Below, one piece after another: positions 23,515 to 33,952 of a DNA stretch of 64,000 bases; positions within the stretch are counted from its first letter, which is position 1; every line of letters begins with the position of its first letter. The translations under genes were made by a program, and so were the position numbers. Source of the DNA: Liopterus haemorrhoidalis (Eukaryota; Arthropoda; Insecta; Coleoptera; Dytiscidae); assembly GCA_963971575.1 (NCBI GenBank), contig OZ020611.1:682001-746000 (forward strand), given 5' to 3'. Below the pieces are notes generated by a model. That model did no database searches. It saw nothing but the letters and a program-made list of their open reading frames with translations, and was not told the origin of the DNA.

Positions 23515-23909
23515 ATATTTATGATTTCTGTTCCTAATACAATAACTTTCGTTTTATTTTTATTCGTTGTCATACCGTATTCTTTTAATATTCTATTCCA
23601 TATATTTAAATTTTCCTGTAATTCGTTTCGTCCTTTTGCTATTATAACAACGTCATCAGCAAACACTCCTTTCGATATTTCAGTTATTTGCATATTCCTA
23701 TATCCAACCTTGAACCTTGTTGTTTCATTTTTACATTTTTTTATAATTTCATCCATAAATGTTATAAAAAGCGTTGGACTTAATCCTCCACCCTGTCTTA
23801 ATGGAAAATTAATACCCATCATAGAACGCTCCATGGCTCTTTGAGTAGCTCTCAGTTTTGTCATTGCATGTTTGGTGAGTGAGCAAGTTTTAGACATTAC
23901 TGGCAACAT

Positions 23910-24758
23910 AGTGAGATAGTTGTTATCGTTAAGAGTGCACTGCTGTTGTAGTACGGAGCAATGTTATCGCGGTCCATTTGGCGAGGGGGCGGCAGGTGAC
24001 AGGTGGCGGGTGGGCAGATGGCGGGTTGCACATGTCTCCCTCGGACACTTTTGTAAAAGTTGCAATTTTATAAATATTGTATGAGACAAGTTGAAATTGT
24101 CTTATAGCAGAGCGTGTGCTAAACAATGTTTAACATATTCATGCGCAGCTCCATCAAACATTCCCTCTCCCACTCCCTCCTCTCCCACCTCTCCCACCAT
24201 CACACAATTGCTTTCTAGTGTCATGCTAATGTCCCGCCATTCATATGTTTATCGCGCGCTCAGCGCCGAGACGCTGGTTTGTTTAAAGTTTTGAGCGTCG
24301 TTAACGCCTGCCAACTGTTTAGAAAATAAACACCGTTGCCAACTTTACAAACAAATCGTTCCCAGTATCCTCAAGGGATATCTGCGGCCCGTCTTACTAC
24401 CTCACCCCCCCCCCTCCAACACAACACAACGACATCTTCCAAACAGATTTATGTAAACCCAATTTACGCACAATTTTACAGAGGGTGTTACATAAATATT
24501 AAATACTTCCTAACAAGGACGTTTTGGAATATTCCGTATTTTAAATATTACTGACATGAGTAAATAACTTACATTCTTTATGCTAGAGCAGAACTGGGCA
24601 AGCAGAGGCCTGCGGGACGCATAAAGCCCACCGAATAATTTCATGCGTCAATAAGAAAATACACACCGGCAAATTTAAAGAAACAGTCATAAAAATCTAA
24701 TTATTTTCCTTGTAGTGTACATATTGTTGATATCTCTCGGGTAATCTTCTAGTACGAT
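23910..24758. other. Unassigned region
   Basis: A G-rich patch lies at about 23985-24025 and C-rich runs at 24160-24200 and 24404-24413. No gene recognised. Confidence 0.4.
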
Positions 24759-25238
24759 GTTTTTTGCAGGGATGGGGAGTCGGAGTTGGAGTCGGGAGTC
24801 GGGAGTCGAGGAGTCGAAGCTTTTTGGAGGAGTCGGAGTCGGAGTCGGGAGTCGGAAAAAGTTATCGACTCCCGACTCTTTGACTACATATTTATCAAGG
24901 ATGAGAACAATCCGAAAGTGAAAGCAAAATACCATACTACCAGAATTTGTTAAAGAATGGGAACAGAAACGACATTTTTTCTCTGTGCATGAACGAAAAT
25001 GAAATTAAAAATATTCAATTCCGGTTTCCTTCATGCTTTTCAGTTAAAAATTTAGTTAATTTTTAGTAATATCTAATTTTTTTTTTTTGTATACTTTGTT
25101 TATTATGTTAAAACGAAACTAAACTGGATTTTTATTTTCTCAAGTTGTAACGGGCTTTGTGATTATTTTATGTTTCATGTTGGCAGCTAAAATCTATATG
25201 TCAAAAGAAAAAAGTGACATGTTATGAAAAATAAAGTA

Positions 25239-25425
25239 CAGTCTGTTCCAAACGATTAAGCGGAACTAACTGGAATTTTCATTTTTGTAAGTTGTCATTA
25301 GCTATTTTTTTATATATTGAAGTTGGCTTTTCCTGAACAAAATGATCAAAAGCTTCAATCAAACGGTAAAAGTAACTAGTATTGAAAATGTAGTTCCGCC
25401 TAAACCAAAGGAACAGACTTTATAT
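25239..25425. mobile_element. Tc1/mariner-type MITE, family CAGTCTGTTCC
   Basis: The left TACAGTCTGTTCCAAACG plus AGCGGAACTA and right TAGTTCCGCCTAAACC plus GGAACAGACT are inverted. TA borders suit Tc1/mariner mobilisation. Relatives are at 25557-25745, 41226-41570 and 52794-53198. Confidence 0.65.
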
Positions 25426-25556
25426 AAAATACAAAACAATTTTTTTTTAAACTAATATATTTGAAAACTTGTATTAAAAATGACTCAATAGTCAAGATGA
25501 AATGAAAATGACATTTTATAGAAACAGCTCGCCCCAACCCAAGATATTTAACGTAA

Positions 25557-25745
25557 GTATAGTCTGTTTCTTTGGTTTAAGCGGAATTAGATATCGAAAT
25601 CTACTAACTTTTAAGGATTGAATGAAGCTTTGTATCATTTTGTTTAACAAAAGCCCACTTTGATAGTTAAAAAGTAAACTCGTGATAATTTGAGAAAATA
25701 AAAATTCCATTTAGTTCCGCTTAAACATTTGGAATAGACTTTACA
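25557..25745. mobile_element. Tc1/mariner-type MITE, family CAGTCTGTTCC, second copy
   Basis: Ends TATAGTCTGTTTC...TTAAGCGGAATTAG and TTAGTTCCGCTTAAAC...AATAGACTTTA. It has the same inverted-repeat family and similar length to the neighbour 130 bp upstream, inside the same hAT element. Confidence 0.6.
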
Positions 25746-25868
25746 ATTTACCAGTGAAAGGAGTCGGGAGTCGGAGTCGGAGTCGGAGTCGATGTCGATT
25801 TTCAAAAATACCGACTCCTGAGTCGAGAGTCGGGAGTCGATAATTTTTCTGTCGACTCCCCATCCCTG

Positions 25869-27225
25869 GTTTTTTGGAATAATGTTCAATCGGGTTGAGG
25901 TCAGGGGAGCTGGTCAACCCATTGTTGTTATACCCATTTGATTTAAAATGTCTGTTACACAGTAGGTGACGTGTGGCCGCACATTACCCTGCATTACGGT
26001 GGAATTTTCTCGGATATATGAGACAAAATTATATAAAAAAATTATATTTTTATAAATTTGACCCCACATGCATAAATCTTATAAAGTCGTATCTTACCAA
26101 CAGACAGAAATTTATAAACGTTGGTATTGCGAATAATGACATAAATCATGGAGTTCCCCAAGGATCTGTTCTGGGTCCCATTTTATTCCTGATTTATATC
26201 AATGATTTGCCCCATGTAAATATTAAATCAAACACCATCCTCTTTGCCGACGTCACTACGGCCCTCCTGAGCAATAGTTCACTACTGTCACTTTTGGACC
26301 AAAGAGATTTATCTTTGACTTATTTAAACAGCTGGTTTTTGGCTAATGAGCTAACATTGAATATCAGTAAATCTCAGCATATGATATTCTCAACAAGAAA
26401 CCTACAGCCAAACAAAAAGGCTATTTGCTTTGCAACGCAGAGCAATAAGGATCTTGAGTAATATACAATACCGATCCAGCTGCAAAGAAAATTTTGTAGA
26501 ATTGGGCATTTTAACCTTGCCGTCCCTATACATCCATCATTGCCTCCTGTATGTACATAACAACCTCTCTACGTACTCTGTCCAAAGTTCTCTCCACGTA
26601 CACGACACGAGAAACCATAATGATATTCGTCCTGAATTTACCAGACTCAGGAAATCAAGGTATAGCGCAAATTATCATGCAATTAAATTCTATAATGTTC
26701 TACCATCCGCCACCAAGAGCCTTAACTTCGTAAGATTCAAAAAAGTAACTAAACAATATCTAATTGCCAAGGCTTTCTACTCTACTGAGGAATACCTACG
26801 AAATGATTTTGGTGACTTAAATGAGGTTCTGTGATCAGGCTTTACGTTCAGATTATGTTCTATCAACTTGAAGTGTCTCTGTTTATTTTCTGATTAGATT
26901 TCTTAAAATTATATTTTTATATTATTGTAATGCTTATGATTCAATTTGTAATTTGTGTAATACATTATGGACCTTTGTAAAAATGTACAACATTTAATAC
27001 AATAAATATATATTATTATTAAAAGGTACAACATGGTCTTGAAGAATATCTCTGATGTACCTATCTGCAGTTAACGCTTCGCCATCAATCACCACTAACT
27101 CTGTGCGAGCTCCCAAACATATTCCACCCCACACCATAATTGAACCTCCACCAAAAGATACAGTAGTAACAAAATTAAATGGTGCATTTTGTTCTCCTTG
27201 ACGTAGAATCTTTCTCTACGGTTTA
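25869..27225 (-). pseudogene. Tc1-like transposase relic, split by two insertions
   Basis: The minus strand 27225-27022 reads NAPFNFVTTVSFGGGSIMVWGG, then LTADRYIRDILQDHVVP, a canonical middle section of Tc1 transposases. It resumes at about 26010 with YIRENSTVMQGNVRPHV, TDILNQMGI and, after a frameshift, SSPDLNPIEHYS near 25880, which contains the conserved third-acid region. The catalytic Asp of the usual QDN motif is Gly here, so this copy is dead. An RT element (26015-27019) separates the halves, and the hAT element at 24767-25868 interrupts what follows. The N-terminal half is missing. Confidence 0.75.
26015..27019 (+). pseudogene. Non-LTR retrotransposon RT relic with mutated catalytic box
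   Basis: 26015-26461 encodes INLIKSYLTNRQKFI, then HGVPQGSVLGPILFLIYINDL, then ILFADVTTALLS and LTLNISKSQ. The FADV replaces the expected FADD, losing a metal-binding aspartate. From 26430 the frame continues with LQRRAIRILSN-type sequence (MQRRAIRIL), TLPSLYIHHCLLYV, HDTRNHNDI and FKKVTKQYLI, the C-terminus, to a stop at 26834. A piece of the thumb is deleted between the two parts. The 3' UTR ends in AATAAATATATATTATTATT at 27019. It is inserted in a Tc1 transposase relic of the opposite strand. Confidence 0.8.
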
Positions 27226-27474
27226 GTAGTGCATTTAAAGTCATCTAGATATAGGCTACAAGACAGTAAAATTTAAAAAAAACATAATTTTCAATCTGTT
27301 CCTTTAAATTTGCCGGTGTGTGTATAATGTTTACTTTTTTATCCAGCGAAATCAACAAAATCCTTAGCAAAATAATGACAAAGCAAAGATTATAAAAAAG
27401 GCCAAAAGACCATAAATTGCTCCTTGAAGTACTCCCAAATATATCACCAATTCTGGTCAGGTTCTCAGACCATT
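27226..27474. other. Unassigned, AT-rich
   Basis: Short spacer between the Tc1 relic and the first family B Helentron. Nothing recognised. Confidence 0.4.
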
Positions 27475-28086
27475 ATTACCGACCGTCAACATATATAAGG
27501 GAGGTATTGTGATCATACCGATTTTGACATTTCGAGATTTCGATGGATCTCCATGAATTGAGGTCCCTACATAACGTTTTGACTATTTTTAGCATGATGT
27601 CTGTCGGTCTGTCTGTCCGTCTGTCTGTCTGTGTACACGTGTAGAGCAAATTCGGCTGAAAGGATTTTTATGAATCTTCATATTTAAGCTTCTGCCATCA
27701 ATGGCACGAGTTGATCAACTTTTGGCAAAAATCGGTTGACTAAAAATGGGAGTTTACTCGTGTCGATTTTAAGATTTTTGTGAATATTTCACAACAGAAA
27801 AATATTTCGAAAAAAATTATTGAACAAAAGTTGCTATGAAAGCAATAACTAATACCTTTTATTTGATACGATTTTTGATAAAACGAAAAATTTCGAATAA
27901 TTTCTGTAAAATTTTCTCGTCTCAATTTTTTCATACTTATATGTAACGTTTCCATGGTCATGATAAATAATATTTCTGTTAGAAAATATTAGGCCAAGTT
28001 ATTTCTACTGTGCTGCTAGAATGTATTTTAAATAAGTACTTTACGATGGCGGTCGGTCCTGTGGTGGCCACAGCTGATTTTTTTTC
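27475..28086 (+). mobile_element. Helentron-like (HINE) family B, copy 1
   Basis: The 5' end ACCGACCGTCAACATATATAAGGG leads to a first block and a GTCT/GTCC array at about 27601-27632. A second block follows with GCACGAGTTGATCAACTTTTGG and GGGAGTTTACTCGTGTCG. The 3' end has the inverted subterminal repeat TGGCGGTCGGT, then hairpin CTGTGGTGGCCACAG and a T-run. It is the best full-length reference copy of family B here. Confidence 0.75.
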
Positions 28087-28754
28087 ATTGTTTTTAACAT
28101 CTAAATTTCTTATAGGGTATTATATAAATTTATTCGGGGTACGTAGAATTTATTTTTACTGGTTCAGGATTATGTAACATCAAAAGTTTGAAGACCACTG
28201 ACCTAGGTAATAGCAGTCGAGTTGATGAGGAATTAGAATTCATGGAAGCAAGTTGTAAGTAAGTAGGCTGGTCGAGCAGCTACATAACTACATTTATAAC
28301 AAGCTCTGCCACTTTATTAATAGCAACTTAAATTAATGCTCTTAAAAAATTACCAGTCATTTCACTTTACAACTTTTTATGCATTTTTTGCATGGTTGCC
28401 TGCTCGACCAGAAAAAAAGTAGAAAACGCCATTCAGAATAAAACTAAGTATCGTTACTCTTCACTTTCATTCACACTTCATTACCGTACTGACACGAAAC
28501 TAGGAAAATAAAACTAATATATAAGAAATGCATTGATTAGATCGACTTGATTAGATTTTTTCGTACTGATGTACATATGATTTTAAAATATTGTTATCAT
28601 ATAAAAGGAAATCGCTCAAAATTAATGACAGCTTTTAAAAATTGTAATCTAAATCAAGTACGCAACCAATGGAGTACCCCCACTGACTACCTTTCATTTA
28701 GCTTCCCCATTAAGGCTCTAAGAAGAAATAATTTTTTTTTTCTTTTTTCACATC
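28087..28754. other. Unassigned region with hAT end fragment and 12 bp inverted repeat
   Basis: GTTTGAAGACCACTG at 28186-28200 is a typical right-hand hAT terminus without a partner. CTGGTCGAGCAG near 28269 and CTGCTCGACCAG near 28401 are exact inverses, perhaps the core of a small MITE. No gene recognised. Confidence 0.45.
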
Positions 28755-29776
28755 ATTTTTAGGGTTTTGTAGGTAGGACCAAAAAACCCTTATACCGTCA
28801 TTTTGTCGTCTGTCTGTCTGTCTGTCTGTTCGGTAAAAATTGTAGCCAAACGGCTAAACCTAGAGAGTTGAAATTTGGCATGCTTATACAACTCTTTGAC
28901 CCGCACATAGGAAAAATACTAAAACATCTAAAAACATATCCCTCTAAAAATATAAACAAATATGTGCTCATCGAAAAAAAAATATTTTTTTTAAATTCTG
29001 AGTAGGGTATCAAATGAAAGCCCTTAGTACGTGGATTAACGATCAAAATTTTATTTTTGCAAAATAAATTATTTTGATGCGATTTTTGCCAAAATTGTGC
29101 AAAAAAATTTTTGTCCCACACCCTGTAGCCCAGATGGTTTAAACTAAAAATCTGAAAAAATTCTAAGTAATATACATTGGTGTGAACCGGAATAGTACAA
29201 CAGGAATTTTTGATAAGATTATGTTTTCAGAAAATAACGCATTTTTTGTGTTTTTAACTAAAATATTTTAACTATTTTATACGTTGTGTACCACACCAGA
29301 TAAGTAGCTCTCGTGGCGTGGTTGGATTTGTCGTACGCTTAATAATATAAGAAACTTGCAAACTAGGGTTCGAATCCTGTTGATTTTATTTTTTGTTTTT
29401 TTTTTTGCATTTTTATTTTGTTTAAATTATTTTGTTAAAATTCTAGTTATATTTGGTAAAATTTAATAACCAGTGGAAAGTGTTTAAATTATAATTTAAT
29501 TCTATGTTTGACAAAATCAAAGGGCGGGACTTATGATATAAGCAACCAATGGAAGCCATAGGTGCAATTTTCAAAATCTTAATGAACCTTGCTGTATAAA
29601 AAAAATACTACATATATTTAGAAACTTAAATAATGGTATTAGGCATTCGAATTAAAATTCATAAAAAAATATTTTGACATAAAATTTGTTTTGGCATCCC
29701 AAATAATCATCGTTCAGTTACTAAATACCTGCAAAACCCAGAAATGTGTGAAAATTCACACTTCACATCAATTTTT
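28755..29776 (+). mobile_element. Helentron-like (HINE) family A, copy 4, subtype I
   Basis: 5' end TTTTTAGGGTTTTGTAGG, a short GTCT array (about 28808-28829), and the shared second block. The 3' half is the same as copies 1 and 5 (ACCAATGGAAGCCATAGG, AATGAACCTTGCT). It ends ATACCTGCAAAACCCA, hairpin GTGTGAAAATTCACAC, T-run. Its internal cassette differs from those of copies 1 and 5. Confidence 0.75.
29304..29382 (+). other. tRNA-like cassette, type gamma
   Basis: A box-A-like TGGCGTGGTTGG and a consensus box B GGTTCGAATCC at tRNA spacing, then ATTTTATTTTTTG. It shows no clear similarity to the alpha or beta cassette although the flanking Helentron sequence is the same. Confidence 0.6.
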
Positions 29777-30001
29777 TCGAGATGAAATGTGTTTATTTCA
29801 TCTTGAAAATGTTTAAAGGTGTTTTTAAGCAAAAATATAATTTACTTTTGCTTTCTGAGCCCCCACTCAGTATATTTATACGGGAAGCGCCTGGTCAAAA
29901 TTACACGACGCTAACGAAACGCTACAACCATCTACGCATAAAAACTAAAAATAAACTATCAAACTTATTCCAAATTATTGTTTTAAAAAATCCATATTTA
30001 G

Positions 30002-30620
30002 TACCCAATGACAAAAATTATGTTAGTTGTGAATTTTCATATACTTCAGGATTTTATAGGTATTTAGCAAGTAACGACAAATTGTGAATACATATTAAAA
30101 CTCGTATAATACCACAACTATTGACATAATATCCACGTGCTTCCATCTAGAGATTTAAAGCGCTTTTAATTACTACATGTGCGCTTATCAGCACAACTTC
30201 CAGTTCTCCAGTTAATCAGTTAAATATTGCTAGCACTGCAACAATTTTTGAGAAAACGAACATCAAAAATTTCTTTTGAATTAATCTAGTTCACATTAAT
30301 GTGTATATCTCAGACTTTTTTTACTAGCCCACGTTAACCCTTAGATTTTTATGTTAACCCCCCTGGGTTTTAGGGTGTGATATAATTTTTTTCTTTTTAC
30401 ACTTTAGAACATGTTTGTTAAAAATCGTGTTAAAATAAAGAAGCTGTAAAAAAACTGCTACCCGCTCTTTAATCTACGTTTTAAAAGCTTTCTTTTAGTA
30501 CCACATAATAATTTATTTTGTAAATAATTATTTTTTCAATGACACAAAAAATATTTTTCACATCAACTGTTATATTTCAAATAGTTTAACTTGAAAAATA
30601 CTGAAAAAATGCCTGCGTGT
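30002..30620 (-). repeat. Old diverged Helentron A-type relic
   Basis: The 3' signature survives as TTGTGAATTTTCATA plus CAGGATTTTATAGGTATTTAG at 30028-30066. Further right, CCTGGGTTTTAGGGTGTGAT near 30362 and AAAGCTTTCTTTTAGTACC near 30485 correspond to internal family A blocks. No GTCY array remains. Confidence 0.45.
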
Positions 30621-30630
30621 GCATATTTAC

Positions 30631-31914
30631 TAGGTCTACAAGTATGAAATGCGGATTTTTTTCAAACTTGCCGCGCAAACAGAGTGTATAGTTCAAAGTT
30701 TCAACACAGATGGCGTTTTGTTAAGTTATCATTAAGTGTCAAATGCGTATAGGTTATAATTTGAAAAGTGATCATATAGTTTGGTTTTACTGTGTTAAAA
30801 ATGTCAAATTTTGTGCCAAATAAAGAACATTCGTGGACAGTACTACTGATTTGTTTTCATTTGAAAAAAACTGCTGCTGAATCATACCGACTGCTTCGAG
30901 AAGCTTATGGTGAATATGCTCCATCGCAAGATACGTGTGAGCGATGGTTTCGGCGTTTCAAAAGTGGTGACTTTGATCTTACAGACAAAGAACATGGAAA
31001 ACCTCCAAAAAAATATGAAGATACAAAACTGGAAACATTGCTACAGGAAGACGATAGTCAATCACATATACAACTAGCAGAGCAGTTAGGCGTTAGTCAA
31101 CAAGCTGTTTCCAATCGCCTACGAGAGATGGGTAAGATCCAGAAAGTCGGCAGATGGGTTCCACATGCATTGAATGAGAAGCAGATGGAAAAACACAAAA
31201 ACACTTGTGAAATTTTGCTTGCACGATACAAAATAAAGTTTTTTTTGTATCGTATCATTACTGGTGATGAAAAATGGATTTATTTTGAGAAACCCAAACG
31301 CAAAAAATCATGGGTGAACCCAGGCTCACTATCCACTTCAACTGCAAGACCGAATCGCTTTGGTAAAAAGACAAGGCTCTGTACTTGGTGGGACCAAAAG
31401 GGTGCGGTCTATTATGAATTTTTAAAACCTGGTGAAACAGTTAATACCCAACGCTACCAACAACAACTGATCGAATTGAACCATTCGCTGCTCATAAAAC
31501 GACCAGAATACGAAAGAAGACAGCACAAGGTAATCTTTCTTCACGATAACGGTCCATCACATAAGGCAAAAGCAGTTTGCAACGCATTGGAGGCACTCAA
31601 GTGGGAAGTGCTACCCCATGCCGCTTACTCACCAGACTTGGCCCCTTCAGATTACCACTTGTTCGCATCGATGGGTCACGCACTTGCCGACCAGCACTTT
31701 TGTTCATATGAAAATGTGAAAGAATGGGTAGATGAATGGTTTGCGGGGAAAGGGGAAGAGTTCTACTGGCGAGGTATTCACAAATTGCCTGAAAGATGTA
31801 AAAAATGTATAACTTCTAATGGAGCATACTTTGAATAAATAAACTTTTACTGTTCTTTTGAGTTTAATGTATTTTATTTTTAAAAAAAATCCGCATTTCA
31901 TACTTGTAGACCTA
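30631..31914 (+). mobile_element. Complete mariner element with perfect 32 bp inverted repeats
   Basis: The 32 bp terminus starting TAGGTCTACAAGTATGAAAT (30631-30662) is identical to the reverse complement of 31883-31914. TA lies at both borders. Length (1284 bp) and layout match canonical DD34D mariners such as Mos1. Perfect termini and an unbroken ORF indicate a young insertion. Confidence 0.92.
30801..31838 (+). CDS. Mariner transposase, apparently intact
   Basis: 345 codons from the ATG at 30801 to TAA at 31836-31838, the usual mariner length. An upstream GTG in frame is not a credible eukaryotic start. The N-terminal helix-turn-helix pair spans about residues 1-110 (CERWFRRFKSGDFDLTDKEH, then QLAEQLGVSQQAVSNRL). 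The WVPHAL linker motif follows. The catalytic triad is D in TGDEKW, D in FLHDNGPSH and D in YSPDLAPSDYHLF, with exactly 34 residues between the second and third, i.e. DD34D. HDNGPSH differs from the common HDNARPH, which may or may not affect activity. The enzyme cuts and pastes its own element at TA sites in the nucleus. I see no stop or frameshift. Alternative identity is unlikely. Confidence 0.93.
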   Translation: MSNFVPNKEHSWTVLLICFHLKKTAAESYRLLREAYGEYAPSQDTCERWFRRFKSGDFDLTDKEHGKPPKKYEDTKLETLLQEDDSQSHIQLAEQLGVSQQAVSNRLREMGKIQKVGRWVPHALNEKQMEKHKNTCEILLARYKIKFFLYRIITGDEKWIYFEKPKRKKSWVNPGSLSTSTARPNRFGKKTRLCTWWDQKGAVYYEFLKPGETVNTQRYQQQLIELNHSLLIKRPEYERRQHKVIFLHDNGPSHKAKAVCNALEALKWEVLPHAAYSPDLAPSDYHLFASMGHALADQHFCSYENVKEWVDEWFAGKGEEFYWRGIHKLPERCKKCITSNGAYFE

Positions 31915-31928
31915 TGTATTTCTTATAA

Positions 31929-32400
31929 AGCCTGGAACAGAATGCACAGCGCGCTACGCCGTCAGCGCGGCGTCATTTGCGACAGCGTTGCGTAGCGCCG
32001 TTGAGAATTTTCGCCTGCACACAATGCAATAATTTTTAACGCCGTCAAGTGTCACTTGACAACCTATATCTGTGTTTATACGTGCGCTCTCTTTTATTAA
32101 AAGTATAATGGATGATGAAGACTTGTGTGTGATGTTATTTATGTTGTATGCAAGTTATTTATACATACAAACACTTTACCATTCAGTAAAAACTGAGGTT
32201 AGGTGTTCTGCGTCAACGTTCAACGGCGTCAAAAGTTGGAAGTTGACGAACATTCAGTATCAACGGCGTTCGAACGCCGGAGGACGTTGTTCATTCTGTG
32301 CACTTGCGTACGACAGCTTGGTTTTAACTTTCTTCTGACAGATGGCGCCGTACGTACGCCGTTAACGCGTCGTAGAACTCGGTGCATTCTGTTTCCCACT
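31929..32400. mobile_element. PIF/Harbinger-like MITE, 472 bp, TAA duplication
   Basis: The termini AGCCTGGAACAGAATGCAC and GTGCATTCTGTTTCCCACT are imperfect inverses flanked by TAA at 31926-31928 and 32401-32403. Both ends are rich in ACGCCGT-type motifs. An internal ATG at 32108 begins MDDEDLCVMLFMLY, possibly the start of a lost transposase. It lies only 14 bp after the mariner. Confidence 0.7.
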
Positions 32401-32403
32401 TAA

Positions 32404-33071
32404 CCTCTTACAATGACAACCCACAAAAAATTAGCCTATACGGCCCACAATATCTAAAAGGTTGTCAACCTCTGCTTTATGGAGTGAAAAAGTTTAAAAT
32501 ACATTCAGTTGAAATGAATCTAGTGGAAGGAAGTGGAAGTTTGTATATTGTTTTGAAAATAGCCTCGAATGAAAATATAATATCAATAAGATGATGTTGC
32601 GGGAAGGTTTTACGATGTCCAATATTTGCGGTCGGTGCGTGCCGCTGTGTGGTGTGCGAGGGTGTTATACGGACATAAAGGGGCTTGTTTGTGTTTATAA
32701 AAACAAGCCTGAACACGTCGTAACTTTCCCTTATCGGCGTAATGTGAGCTGCGGCACGATAACACGTCCCGGCGTCCCTACGTCCTGCGTCCTTCGCCCC
32801 GCGCTGACAGCCAAGGCCTGCGATTGCCCGAACAACAATCATCCCAAATATAACCCACATGACCGCCATCAAATATGGAGATTCAGGGAAATTCAGGAAA
32901 CTAGAATTGATTCTTCCTAGTTTCACACTGGTTAAACACATTAAATTCTATAAAATTATTACATTACCGCACACAACAGACTTGTCCAGGAGTCCAGGAA
33001 ATTGGTTTTCAAAACAGCGGTTTTGGAAAAAGTTTTGCGGGATTTTTGGAAATTGATGGGATAAATAGGTC
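32404..33071. other. Unassigned region with unrecognised short frames
   Basis: A plus frame ending at 32594 (LLYGVKKFKIHSVEMNLVEG and onward) and another at 32591-32920 overlap the GC-rich stretch 32620-32830; a longer minus frame shadows it. None matches a family I know. Lack of repeats makes this one of the more unique-looking patches of the window. Confidence 0.35.
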
Positions 33072-33840
33072 TTAAGGCTGCGTATAACCCCCGGAGGTTA
33101 CTAGTTTCTTATACAAAACTAACAATCTGGAATAAAATTAGTGTCAACCTATACATCAAATTTTGCACCGAATTTTTATCTATCTAATATGATAGTTTTA
33201 ATTGTAGAAATATTTATTGTAAAAATATTATCGCTCAATAACTTGAAAATAGACATCAGCGATATTGTTCTGTAATTTTTTAAATCTATTTGTGGGTTTT
33301 GAATAACTTTTATATTTACATAGTTTTGTGTAGAAATGTTCAAATAATACGTCAATTTTTTTTTCGACTTGATTACTTATAGTTTGAAGCCTTCGTCGAA
33401 AAATATTATACTTAAAGATAATAGAATGCCACTTGGTACACGTATTCTTCACGAAAAATAAATCATTTTTATATGTAACACCAATTTTTAAAACCGTGGC
33501 AGATTCAAAAGGGCGGCAAAAATAGATTACCAAGTACAATAACTATAAGTAATTTTCACAATACAACAAAATAGCTACAATCATATTTGTAGAATGAAGC
33601 TTTAGGTACAATTTGCCACATCGTACGCAAACATGCGTCGATTGGTTTACAAGATGGCGTCTATAATGCAATTTGCTTATCTGCAACTACCTGACAGTTT
33701 TTTCTACAATTAAAAACATGCTATTAGGTAGATAAAAATTCTCTGCAAATTTTGATATATAGATTGTTATTTATTTTATTTCCGATTACTAGTTTTGCTT
33801 TAGAAACTATTGAGGACTATAGGGTTGTGCACCGCCTTAA
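33072..33840. mobile_element. piggyBac-like MITE with long imperfect inverted repeats and TTAA ends
   Basis: TTAAGGCTGCGTATAACC at 33072 pairs with GTGCACCGCCTTAA ending at 33840. Inverted similarity extends about 145 bp inwards, through AATTTTTATCTATCTAATA at 33173 and its inverse near 33725. It has no transposase; the minus frame at 33228-33539 shows no domain. Confidence 0.7.
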
Positions 33841-33865
33841 GATAAAAAACCTTGAAAAACATTTT

Positions 33866-33912
33866 TAAAAAAATCTGCTGTGGCCACCACAGAACCGACC
33901 GCCATCACAATT
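33866..33912 (-). repeat. Isolated Helentron B 3' terminus
   Basis: AAAATCTGCTGTGGCCACCACAG then ACCGACCGCCATCACAA: the 3' hairpin and subterminal repeat of family B without the rest. Confidence 0.7.
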
Positions 33913-33952
33913 ATTACCAAATTACAATTTCAAAATTACACTCCCTAAGGAT

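Larger units (their letters stand above)
21976..23909 (-). pseudogene. RTE/BovB-like non-LTR RT relic interrupted by a Helentron
   Basis: The minus strand 23909-23515 contains RQGGGLSPTLF, then GVFADDVVIIAKG with the FADD catalytic box, then NKNKTKVIVLGTE. The frame resumes beyond the Helentron at 22580 with DDINIEQVKNW and reaches IYRPVLTFSCETWTL, QIQASEMKYLRRVKG and IRNTDIRKEL near 22300, the usual C-terminal motifs of this clade, ending near 21976. Removing 22581-23514 restores continuous reading across the junction. The N-terminal 30-odd codons of the first block (QRAMERSMMG) belong to the C-terminus of the same type of protein and are out of order. Frameshifts or stops exist between 22510 and 22560. 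Confidence 0.75.
24767..25868. mobile_element. hAT element rich in GAGTCG motifs, 1102 bp
   Basis: The termini CAGGGATGGGGAGTCG and CGACTCCCCATCCCTG are perfect inverses flanked by the identical octamer GTTTTTTG (24759-24766 and 25869-25876). Both ends are built of repeated GGAGTCGGAGTC motifs. Two small MITEs lie inside. The element itself interrupts the 3' part of a Tc1 transposase relic. Confidence 0.85.

Noticed and set aside
23425..23844. Hydrophobic plus-strand frame resembling a membrane protein
   Set aside because: Antisense of the RT core with its FADD box.
32477..32941. 154-codon minus-strand frame as a host gene
   Set aside because: It overlaps plus-strand frames of equal quality and shows no recognisable domain; evidence is insufficient.
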